In this document: positions 1-6,801 of the stretch, one piece after another | How the letters are laid out: each line of letters begins with the position of its first letter | Position numbering within the stretch: the first letter of the stretch is position 1 | From: Lujinxingiaceae bacterium | GTDB taxonomy: Bacteria > Myxococcota_A > Bradymonadia > Bradymonadales > Bradymonadaceae | Assembly (NCBI GenBank): GCA_013697635.1 | Contig: JACCWM010000116.1 | Location: 1-36,584 of the forward strand | Direction of reading: 5' to 3' | Length of the DNA: 36,584 nucleotides | Position numbers and translations under genes: made by a program | The notes under the pieces: generated by a model | Seen by the model: only the letters and a program-made list of their open reading frames with translations | What the model was told of the DNA's origin: nothing | Database searches by the model: none

Positions 1-559
1 GCTGCGACGTCTTCGAGCAGCGTGCGATCGCTTCGCGCACGCGAGGCGCGCGCAAATTGGCCGCGTTGGACAGCACAACGAGCACCGCGGGCGCTTTGGC
101 CTCGATCGCCTGAATGCGCTCGGCAACTTCGGCGATTCGGCGCACAAAAGGCGCGCTCTCGAACTCCTCGAGCGTGCACAAGACCACGAGCTGGTCGGGC
201 ATCTCACGCTCGATCGCCTTGAACGAGATCTCCTGGTCGTCTTGGGTGCGTGCGTCGAGCAAACGCAGCGCGCCGCGCGGCGTTCGATAGTCGTACCAGC
301 GGCCGCGCCCGAGCTGCTCTTTGACCTCGAGCGCGGCGTTGATGTCCTCACCCATGACGGCGCTTACAAAGCGGCCAAGCGGTGCCTCGGGGGCGCCGAA
401 GATGGCGATTTGCGCGGGCCGACGATTCAGCAGTGTGGCATGCAGCAGATCGATCTGGGAGTGAAGTTCCTCACGCTGTTTGTCGCTCAGGCCTTGCATG
501 CCCTTGAGTACGAGCAAACGCTCGGCGACGCGAAAGATCGACTGCGAAAAGTCCTGCAT
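1..559 (-). CDS. GTPase-like protein with degenerate P-loop (partial, runs off left edge)
   Basis: An open frame of 186 codons starts at the ATG at 559 and continues past the left edge. It begins MQDFSQSIFRVAERLLVLKG. After a helical stretch of about 45 residues comes a beta-strand-loop resembling a small-GTPase G1 region, IAIFGAPEAPLGRF, about residues 52-65. It lacks the Lys-Ser/Thr of a working P-loop. A later LLDART takes the place of a DTPG-type G3 motif. The frame is the same as that of the upstream response regulator: its stop lies 15 nt before this ATG, so the two are probably co-transcribed. I infer a pseudo-GTPase or GTPase-derived scaffold linked to the LytSR-type system. The C-terminal part is not visible, so the family cannot be fixed. 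Confidence 0.6.
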   Translation of the reverse strand, partial: MQDFSQSIFRVAERLLVLKGMQGLSDKQREELHSQIDLLHATLLNRRPAQIAIFGAPEAPLGRFVSAVMGEDINAALEVKEQLGRGRWYDYRTPRGALRLLDARTQDDQEISFKAIEREMPDQLVVLCTLEEFESAPFVRRIAEVAERIQAIEAKAPAVLVVLSNAANLRAPRVREAIARCSKTSQ

Positions 560-574
560 GTGGGCCTCGAATGC

Positions 575-1360
575 TCAGGGAGACTCGCCGTCAAAGACGT
601 TGGCCGACCAGGGGATCAGGCTCTTCAAGTCTCCGGCGCGGCTGCGGGCAAGCGGTACGCCTAGATCGCGCCCGCGCGACAAAATCAGCCGGTAGGTGCC
701 CGCGCCCCAGGGGGCGATACTCTCGATCGCATCGAGCTGCACGATGAAGCTGCGATGCGAGCGAAAGAACCTCTGAGCGTCGAGGTTGTGTTCCAAGAAC
801 TTCAAGCTGAAGTCGGTGATCAGCCGCTCGCTGGCTGTTTGTGCGAGCACGATGCCCTCGACGGCCTCGAAGAAGAGGATGTCCTCGATCGCGATCACGC
901 GGTAGACGCCGCGATCTTCGACCGAGATGCGTGCCAGCGGCCGTGTCGTCGCGCCGACAAAGGTGGCCGCGGTGAGCGGGCCGTTGGCCTCGAGGCGAAG
1001 GCGAGCCTTCTCCAGGGCGGCCTGCAGCCGAGCCAGGCGCACGGGCTTGAGCAGATAGTCGACGGCGTCAACGCCGAAGGCCTCGACGGCGTGCGCCTCG
1101 TAGGCCGTCACGAACACGACCAGCGGGCGGCGCCCGGCCGGCAAATCTTGCCACAGCTCGGCCAGGCGCATGCCACCGATGCCGGGCATGTCGACGTCGA
1201 GAAAGACGAGCTCGGCCAACCGGTGCTCACCGTCGAGCGCCTCGAAGGCGGCCTCGGCGCTTGCTGCCTGTCCGACCACCTCGACATCGGTGCATTGGCG
1301 CAGCAACCAGGCCAGCTCCTCGCGCGCGGGAAGCTCATCGTCGACCACATAGACTCTCAT
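575..1360 (-). CDS. LytTR-family response regulator
   Basis: This 261-residue two-domain regulator has an N-terminal receiver domain. It carries the acidic pair D7/D8, the phospho-acceptor D55 in FLDVDMPG, T85 and the conserved K105 in LLKP. The C-terminal part (about 150-250) matches a LytTR DNA-binding domain: an RISVEDRGVYRVI strand, then IEDILFFEA and FRSHRSFIVQLDAIESI. Such proteins bind direct repeats upstream of target genes after phosphorylation by a LytS/AlgZ-type kinase. The ATG at 1360 is preceded by a good GGGAG ribosome binding site and overlaps the stop of the kinase gene in an ATGA, which implies translational coupling. Family assignment is firm; the targets are not visible here. 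Confidence 0.93.
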   Translation of the reverse strand: MRVYVVDDELPAREELAWLLRQCTDVEVVGQAASAEAAFEALDGEHRLAELVFLDVDMPGIGGMRLAELWQDLPAGRRPLVVFVTAYEAHAVEAFGVDAVDYLLKPVRLARLQAALEKARLRLEANGPLTAATFVGATTRPLARISVEDRGVYRVIAIEDILFFEAVEGIVLAQTASERLITDFSLKFLEHNLDAQRFFRSHRSFIVQLDAIESIAPWGAGTYRLILSRGRDLGVPLARSRAGDLKSLIPWSANVFDGESP

Positions 1361-2661
1361 GCTCTCTCCCTTCGTTGGTCGCTGATCACCTCGAGCAGCT
1401 TTGAGCGGCGCTGGCGCCCAAAGCTAAGCGGAACACAGAACTCGGCGCAAGCGCCTGGCGCGTCCTCGCGCGCGCTCAGCTTCAGGGTAGCCTGACCGAT
1501 ATAAAAGCGCTCCAGGCGCTCCTGGACGTTTTGCAAACCGACGCCGCTTCGCGTCGGGCGCGCACGCCGAGCCGAGCTGTGCGCGCCGGGGCCGGGGCCG
1601 TCGTCGAGCACGCGGATGCGCGCCGAATCGGCGCTGCAAACCACCTCGATGCTCACCCGCACGCGCGCATCTTTCGATCCGTGTCGGATCGCATTCTCGA
1701 CGAGCGGCTGCAAGATCAAGGGTGGCACGAGCAGCTGCGCGCACTGCTCGTCGAGCTCGCCGGTGATCTCGAAGTTCAGGCCGTCACCAAAGCGGGCGCG
1801 CTCGAGATCGACGTAGCGCTCGATCTGTTTGAGCTCGTCGCGAAGGGTGGTCTCGTCGTTCTCGCGCGCAAGGGTGTAGCGAAGAAATTCCGAGAGATCG
1901 AGCGTAAGCTCGCGCGCGCGCACCGGATCGGTGCGGATCAAGTAGGCCAGCGTGTTGAGCAGATTGAACAAAAAGTGGGGTTTGAGCTGGTATTGCAGGG
2001 CTTCGAGGCGCGCCGAGCGCGCCAAGTCGCGCGAGCTCTGGGCCTCGCGGCGCGCATGCTCGAGCTCGCGAAACAAGTTGAGCAGACCCATGAACAAGGT
2101 GATGCCCACGGCGTTGGCCGTGATCTTGGCGAAGTGCAAGGTGATCTTGCTGGCGTGAAAGGCGGCCATCTCAAAGTTCACTGCGCCCATGACCGTGGCC
2201 AGTCCGACGTGGTGGACGCCCTGGATCGTGAGCGCACCCAACATGATCGCGAGCAGGCCCGTACCAAAGCGCTTGCTCCACCAGCCGGCCAGCGCGCCGT
2301 CGAGCACGCTGGCGGCAAAGACGTAGTAGGCCAGCTCCGGCGGCACCTCCACGGCGTAGAGCACCCCGGCGGCGGCGCCCACGATCAGGCCGACCCATAC
2401 GCCGCCCAAATAGCCGGCCACGATGATGCCGACCATGCGGATGTTGAACTGCATGCCGTCGATCTCGAAGCCCAAAAAGGTGCCCCAGATCGCCATCGCC
2501 CCGAGCAGCCCGACCAGAAACACCCGACGGCGCACCGAGGCGCGCGAGCCGGTCTCGCCAAGCCACACCTCGGCCGGGCGCAGCAAGAGCAAGACCAGCG
2601 CCGCCGAGACGACCACCGAGACCTTTTCGAGCAGATGTAGGACCAGCTCAACAGCTTCCAA
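1357..2661 (-). CDS. LytS-type sensor histidine kinase (5TM-LYT domain)
   Basis: This 434-residue membrane kinase pairs with the overlapping LytTR regulator. Residues 1-195 hold five to six hydrophobic segments with the NIRMVGIIVAGYLGG signature of the 5TM-LYT sensor domain. A His-kinase region follows with the phospho-accepting H229 in LKPHFLFN. The ATPase domain has N323 in LQPLVENAIRHG, the DDGPGPG loop and GVGLQNVQERL. The start is set at the TTG at 2661, because an in-frame stop (TAG) lies immediately upstream and the hydrophobic N-terminus is typical of the family. No clear ribosome binding site is seen. The start codon lies only 14 nt past the U-tract of a terminator, so the gene may depend on readthrough from the 6S-like RNA or on a weak promoter inside it. 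Ligand unknown. Confidence 0.92.
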   Translation of the reverse strand: MEAVELVLHLLEKVSVVVSAALVLLLLRPAEVWLGETGSRASVRRRVFLVGLLGAMAIWGTFLGFEIDGMQFNIRMVGIIVAGYLGGVWVGLIVGAAAGVLYAVEVPPELAYYVFAASVLDGALAGWWSKRFGTGLLAIMLGALTIQGVHHVGLATVMGAVNFEMAAFHASKITLHFAKITANAVGITLFMGLLNLFRELEHARREAQSSRDLARSARLEALQYQLKPHFLFNLLNTLAYLIRTDPVRARELTLDLSEFLRYTLARENDETTLRDELKQIERYVDLERARFGDGLNFEITGELDEQCAQLLVPPLILQPLVENAIRHGSKDARVRVSIEVVCSADSARIRVLDDGPGPGAHSSARRARPTRSGVGLQNVQERLERFYIGQATLKLSAREDAPGACAEFCVPLSFGRQRRSKLLEVISDQRRERA

Positions 2662-2675
2662 CTACGTCATTTCTC

Positions 2676-2712
2676 AAAAAACGAAAGGCAACGCATCAAG
2701 CGTTGCCTTTCG
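2676..2712 (-). terminator. Intrinsic terminator after the 6S-like RNA
   Basis: A perfect 13-bp stem (2682-2694 with 2700-2712) has a 5-nt loop. On the minus strand it is followed directly by six T residues (2676-2681). It would end the 6S-like transcript and lies just upstream of the kinase start codon at 2661. Confidence 0.88.
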
Positions 2713-2721
2713 GGTTGATTT

Positions 2722-2905
2722 CCACCACTGTGCCGGTATCGAGGCTAGGCATGAAACCCTGGAGTTCACCAGGTGGGTACAGTAGATGAAGCTCGTTGGC
2801 CTACTCTCCCAAAAGAGAGCCTGACCGTCGCACTTCAGGGACCGTTCCCAAGTTTCACATTACGGGGTTTCAAATGGACTGTCTCTCACGAACACGGCAG
2901 AAAAC
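2722..2905 (-). ncRNA. ssrS: 6S RNA (candidate)
   Basis: The region has no plausible reading frame but shows features of 6S RNA, which binds the sigma70 holoenzyme and inhibits transcription in stationary phase. On the minus strand the 5' part contains GTGTTCGTGAG followed by CAGTCC, as at the start of proteobacterial 6S RNAs. The 3' part has CCCACCTGGTGAACTCCAGG, like the conserved small hairpin of the 3' strand, followed by GGTTTCATGCC. The termini pair through TGCCG (near 2899) and CGGCA (near 2731), giving about 170-185 nt, the usual size. An apical hairpin, CTCTC/GAGAG, is also present. A promoter lies upstream and an intrinsic terminator downstream. The exact ends are estimates; a covariance-model search would settle it. 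Confidence 0.8.
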
Positions 2906-2939
2906 CAATTCCAAATAGCAAGTCAGTGTCACGCCCATC

Positions 2940-2968
2940 ATAGTAGGCACCTTTGGTCATTGTGACAA
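2940..2968 (-). promoter_or_regulatory. Sigma70-like promoter of the 6S-like RNA
   Basis: On the minus strand, TTGTCA (2963-2968) and TACTAT (2940-2945) are separated by 17 nt, predicting a start near 2933. That would give a short 5' leader before the 6S core at about 2900. The surrounding stretch is AT-richer than the genes. Confidence 0.55.
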
Positions 2969-3044
2969 GTGACCAACTCACCTAAGCTCCCGATGGCGGC
3001 GTACTGCAAGGCTCAACCCTTCTTCGAGCACATCGCCCGAACCT

Positions 3045-3992
3045 ATGATTGAGCGCACTCTAAAAGTCGACGCGATCAGCTCAGCGAGCTCGGTATTTTC
3101 AACGAGGGTTGATCGCGCGAAATTCCTGGCGATGCTTTGCTGGTGGCTGCTCATGCTGATGGGCCTGCCGGCCATGGCCCAGCTCAAGCCGGCGGCGCCC
3201 GCGCTGCCCCAGCCTGTGGTACAGCCACTGGGCGAGCCCGGCGTGATCGCTCTTCGCGATCGCGATCCAAACCGCATTCACGACGGCCTTGGCTGGCGCA
3301 TGGGCCTGCTCGCTCACGGCATGGTCAGCAGCGGCCAGGGCCGCCCGTTTGTCTATCCCGACTTCGGTCTGCGCTATAAGCATGGCGACTTCTACGTCGA
3401 TCTCAAGGCTCCCTTCTGGTTCGGCCTGCTCGACGCCTTGCAGTTCATCGTGCAGCGCGAATTGTTCGACAGCGCCGATCCCCGCTCAGTCTTTGAGGCC
3501 CTCAACCCGATCGAGCACCTGGTCTACTTCGAGGTGGGCCATCTGCGCCTTGGCCAGACCTTCTCCTTTCATGTCTTCGATGACCCCGACGAGGGCGTCG
3601 CCGGCATGCCGCTTCGCCTCTCCGTGGGCATGATGGTGCTCGTCGAGTGGGCCGTGGTCGACTCCCTGTTGATCGACGCGATCGAGACCTTTGAAGATCC
3701 CAGCCTGCACGATCCGCTCTTCCTCGCCCCCGGCGCCTTCGTCGCGCTCGGCAGCGACGCTCCGCGCACCCGCTATGACCTGGCGCTCGGCATTGGGCGC
3801 GACATCTTCGCGCTGGATAACTACCAGGCGACCAACTCCTGGATCGTCTCGCTCGATCTCGACCTGCAGATCGCGCTGCTCCCCGATCTCGCGGCCTACT
3901 TTCGCGCCCGCGCCTCGACCTACACCCACGTGATCGAGCCGTGGATCTTCACCTCGGCCGTGTCCATGGGCGTAATCATCCGGGTGTGGTAG
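3045..3992 (+). CDS. Exported protein of unknown function, possible outer-membrane protein
   Basis: This is a 315-residue protein. Its hydrophobic stretch (about 30-44) ends in PAMAQ, a good signal-peptidase I site, after a leader of roughly 29 residues that contains RVDRAKF. The mature part starts with a Pro/Ala-rich linker and then shows alternating hydrophobic and polar strands with aromatic residues (DFGLRYKHGDFYVDLKAPFW and similar). It ends IIRVW, with a terminal aromatic residue, as seen in outer-membrane beta-barrels. No family is recognised. The start is uncertain: there is no clear ribosome binding site at 3045, and ATG at 3132 is an alternative giving a short signal peptide. The gene converges on mnmE with only 2 nt between the stop codons and no terminator. 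Confidence 0.7.
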   Translation: MIERTLKVDAISSASSVFSTRVDRAKFLAMLCWWLLMLMGLPAMAQLKPAAPALPQPVVQPLGEPGVIALRDRDPNRIHDGLGWRMGLLAHGMVSSGQGRPFVYPDFGLRYKHGDFYVDLKAPFWFGLLDALQFIVQRELFDSADPRSVFEALNPIEHLVYFEVGHLRLGQTFSFHVFDDPDEGVAGMPLRLSVGMMVLVEWAVVDSLLIDAIETFEDPSLHDPLFLAPGAFVALGSDAPRTRYDLALGIGRDIFALDNYQATNSWIVSLDLDLQIALLPDLAAYFRARASTYTHVIEPWIFTSAVSMGVIIRVW

Positions 3993-3994
3993 TC

Positions 3995-5377
3995 CTATTT
4001 GCCGACGCAGAACTCGCTGAAGATGCGGTTGAGTATATCGTCGCTGGTCACGCGGCCCGTGATGTCGCCCAGCGCGTCGAGCGCGTCGCGCAAATCCAGG
4101 GCGATGAACTCGTGTTGGAGCTCGTCGTCGAGCGCCTGGCGAGCGCGCTGCAGGGCTTCTAGCGCGCGCAGCACGGCCTGGAGGTGGCGCGTGCGGCTGA
4201 TCAGCACGCCCTCGGCAGCCGTGAGATGGGCGCAGACGGCGGCCAGCGTGGCGCGAAGCTCGCTGGTGCCCTCGGGGGGCTGGGCGGTGAGCGCAGTGGC
4301 GACGACGTGCTCGAACTCTTTGAGCAGGCGCTCGTCTTCGGGACTCAGGGCGGCGGGCAGATCACTCTTGTTGGTGACGACGAGCGTGGGGCGGCCCTGG
4401 GCGAGCAGGTTCTCGAGCTGGTCGCGCTCCTCGGGCTCGAGGCCAACGCTGCGGTCGACGAGCCAGATCACCAGATCGGCGCGCTGGCCGAGCTCGCGGC
4501 TGCGGGCAATGCCGATCGCCTCGACCTGGTCCTCGGTGACACGAAGGCCGGCCGTATCGACCAGTCGAAGCGCAACGCCGCCCAGGTGGATCTCCTCTTC
4601 GAGAAAATCACGGGTGGTGCCGGCGACCGGGGTCACAATGGCGCGCTCGGTACCGTGGAGCAGATTGAAGAGGGTGCTCTTGCCGGCGTTGGTCGGGCCT
4701 AAAATCACGGCGTGCACGCCCTCTCGCTGGCGGCGGCCCTCGTCAAAGCGGGCGCGCAAGCCGGTGAGCTCCGCTAAGACACGGTCGATGCGCGCGGCCA
4801 CCTCGGCGTGCTCGATCTGGTAGACGTGCTCCTCGTGGCTAAAATCGATCGCTGCCTCGACGAGCACCGCGGCCTGGGCGATCAACTCAGCAAGCTCGCC
4901 GATTGCCTGACCCAGACGGCCCTGCAGGTGTTCGACGGCCAACTTGTGGGCGCTCTCGGTGGTCGCATTGACGAGATCGGCGACGGCCTCGGCCTGGGTC
5001 AAGTCCAGTCGCCCGTTCAAGAAGGCGCGCTGGGTGAACTGGCCGGGCTCGGCCACCTCGGCGCCGGCCAAGAGCACGGCGTCGAGCACGCGGCGCAAGA
5101 TGATCGGGCCGCCGTGGCACTGAAACTCGACGACGGGCTCACCGGTATAGCTGTGGGGAGCGCGCATCAATACAGCGAGCGCGACGTCGATCAGCTCGCC
5201 GGTGGCATCGACGATGCGCGAGTGGCGCAGTTTGTGGCTGGCAAAGTCGGCGGGGAAGTCCGCCACCAGAGCTTGCAAGATCTCGGCGGCCCGTGGGCCG
5301 CTGACGCGCACAATCCCCACGCCTCCCTTGCCGGGGGGCGTGGCGATCGCGGCGATGGTCGTGATCGAGGTGCTCAA
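3995..5377 (-). CDS. mnmE: tRNA modification GTPase MnmE (TrmE)
   Basis: MnmE, with MnmG, forms the 5-carboxymethylaminomethyl group on U34 of certain tRNAs, using a folate-bound one-carbon unit. The 460-residue protein has the N-terminal folate-binding domain (TIAAIATPPGKGGVGIVRVSG), a helical domain, and an inserted G domain: G1 GPTNAGKS (227-234), G2 TTRD (254-257), G3 DTAG (274-277) and G4 TNKSD. It ends in the invariant CVGK. The frame is open further upstream, but that extension is antisense-like overlap with jag. The family N-terminus fits the TTG at 5377, behind a GGGGCG stretch and 13 nt after the jag stop. It is the last gene of the rpmH-mnmE run, the usual neighbourhood. Confidence 0.96.
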   Translation of the reverse strand: MSTSITTIAAIATPPGKGGVGIVRVSGPRAAEILQALVADFPADFASHKLRHSRIVDATGELIDVALAVLMRAPHSYTGEPVVEFQCHGGPIILRRVLDAVLLAGAEVAEPGQFTQRAFLNGRLDLTQAEAVADLVNATTESAHKLAVEHLQGRLGQAIGELAELIAQAAVLVEAAIDFSHEEHVYQIEHAEVAARIDRVLAELTGLRARFDEGRRQREGVHAVILGPTNAGKSTLFNLLHGTERAIVTPVAGTTRDFLEEEIHLGGVALRLVDTAGLRVTEDQVEAIGIARSRELGQRADLVIWLVDRSVGLEPEERDQLENLLAQGRPTLVVTNKSDLPAALSPEDERLLKEFEHVVATALTAQPPEGTSELRATLAAVCAHLTAAEGVLISRTRHLQAVLRALEALQRARQALDDELQHEFIALDLRDALDALGDITGRVTSDDILNRIFSEFCVGK

Positions 5378-5390
5378 GGACGCCCCGCGC

Positions 5391-6755
5391 TCAGGGCTGC
5401 GGATCGATCCGCAGCTTTCGGAAGACGCCGACGTCGGTGCTCTCGGTCTTGAGACCCTTCTCCTCGCCCAGGCTCTGGTGGATCGCCCGACGCTCAAACG
5501 AGTTGAAGCCGGCGATCGTGAGCGCCTTGTTGATCTTGCGGGCAGTCTGCGCGAGGCGGCCAGCGATCGAGACGAGCTGCTCCTGGCGACGCTGGCGGTA
5601 GCCGCCAATATCGACGATGACGCGGCCTGTACCCTTCTCGGAGAGCACCTCAGCGAGCACGGTTTGGATCGACTCGAGCGTGGTCGGCGAGAGGGCGTTG
5701 TTGATCGACTCGTCGGCATCGTCGCCACCGACGTTGAAGAGCAGATCTTCCTTTTGCTCGCTTGCCTCGATCTTGACGTCGAGCTTCATGCGCTCAAAGA
5801 GCCCCTCGAGCCAGCGCGTTCCTCGCTCGAGCAGCACGGCCGGGCTCGTCGCCGGTTCGCTGCGCGGATCGGTGGACGGCTTCGAAGCACCGCTAGCAGC
5901 GATTGGCGAGCTCTTTTGCTCCTTGCCACCGCGGCTTCGTGGACCACGGCTGGCCGTCTCGGGCTTCTCGGCCGGTGCGGGCGCAGCGGCCTGCTCGGGC
6001 GCCGGTGCGGGCGCAGCTTTTGTGGCCTTGGCATCGTCCTTCTTTTCGCCACGACGCGTCGCGCCACCGGTCTTGGCAGCAGGCTTGTCGGCCTTTGCCT
6101 CGGGCTTGGCCGCAGGAGCGCTCGTCGCAACAGCTGCTTTGGGCGTGCGCGTTCGGCGAGCAGCGGGCTTGTCGGCCGCGGCCTCGACTGCAGGCTCTGC
6201 GGCCTTGAGTGCGGGCTTCTCGGCTTTGGGGGCTTTGGCCTTGGTCTCCTTGGCTGCTTTGGGCGCGGGCTTGTCGGCGACGGCTGCAACCGGCTCGGCC
6301 TTCTTGCTTTGGGCCTTTTTCGGCTCGGGCGCAGCCTTGTCAGCCTTGGGTGCGGGCTTCTCGGCCGCTACGGGCTTGGCAGCTTTGGGAGCGGGCGTGG
6401 CAGCTTTCGGCGCAGGCGTGGCAGCTTTGGGCGCGGCAGCCTTTGGCTTCTCGGCGCTGGCCTTTGCGATGGGCGCGGCCTTTGTGGCTTTGGCTGCGGG
6501 CTTCTCGACGACGGCCTCGACCGGCTCGGCCTTCTTGCCTCGGGCCTTCTTTGGCTCGGGCGCGGGCTTGGCGGCTTCTTTGGCAGGCGCTGCGGCCTTT
6601 TCAGCAGCCTTCTCGGCGGGCTTGGGAGCGGGCTTGGCCTTGGCCTTCGTAGCAACTGTGGGCGCGGCTTCTACTTTCTTGGCTGTGCCGGCGCGCGCCG
6701 ATTTTCGACCCTCTGTGGCGTCCTTGCCTGTCTTTTTCTTCTTATCATCTGCCAT
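5391..6755 (-). CDS. jag: Jag/KhpB RNA-binding protein with long Ala/Lys/Pro-rich N-terminal tail
   Basis: The C-terminal ~145 residues of this 454-residue protein match the Jag (KhpB, SpoIIIJ-associated) family. They hold a KH domain (TRWLEGLFERMKLDVKIEASE ... GRVIVDIGGYRQRR) followed by an R3H domain (SFERRAIHQSLGEEKGLKTES). The family binds RNA and is encoded next to yidC and mnmE, as here. The first ~305 residues are low-complexity repeats of Ala, Lys, Pro and Glu (KPAPKA, AKPKA and similar), like histone H1 tails. They replace the short Jag_N domain of other bacteria. Start ATG at 6755 has an AGGA 10 nt upstream. The tail is probably disordered and nucleic-acid binding (inference). It sits 46 nt downstream of yidC and 13 nt upstream of mnmE, so it is probably in the same operon. 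Confidence 0.92.
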   Translation of the reverse strand: MADDKKKKTGKDATEGRKSARAGTAKKVEAAPTVATKAKAKPAPKPAEKAAEKAAAPAKEAAKPAPEPKKARGKKAEPVEAVVEKPAAKATKAAPIAKASAEKPKAAAPKAATPAPKAATPAPKAAKPVAAEKPAPKADKAAPEPKKAQSKKAEPVAAVADKPAPKAAKETKAKAPKAEKPALKAAEPAVEAAADKPAARRTRTPKAAVATSAPAAKPEAKADKPAAKTGGATRRGEKKDDAKATKAAPAPAPEQAAAPAPAEKPETASRGPRSRGGKEQKSSPIAASGASKPSTDPRSEPATSPAVLLERGTRWLEGLFERMKLDVKIEASEQKEDLLFNVGGDDADESINNALSPTTLESIQTVLAEVLSEKGTGRVIVDIGGYRQRRQEQLVSIAGRLAQTARKINKALTIAGFNSFERRAIHQSLGEEKGLKTESTDVGVFRKLRIDPQP

Positions 6756-6801
6756 AAGACCAAATCCTAATTTTCAGCGAAGCGTTTTGAGCAACCGTAC
6801 T

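Noticed and set aside
5378-5728. N-terminal extension of MnmE
   Set aside because: It overlaps jag in another frame, is Arg/Ser-rich, and MnmE homologues start with the TTG 5377-type N-terminus.
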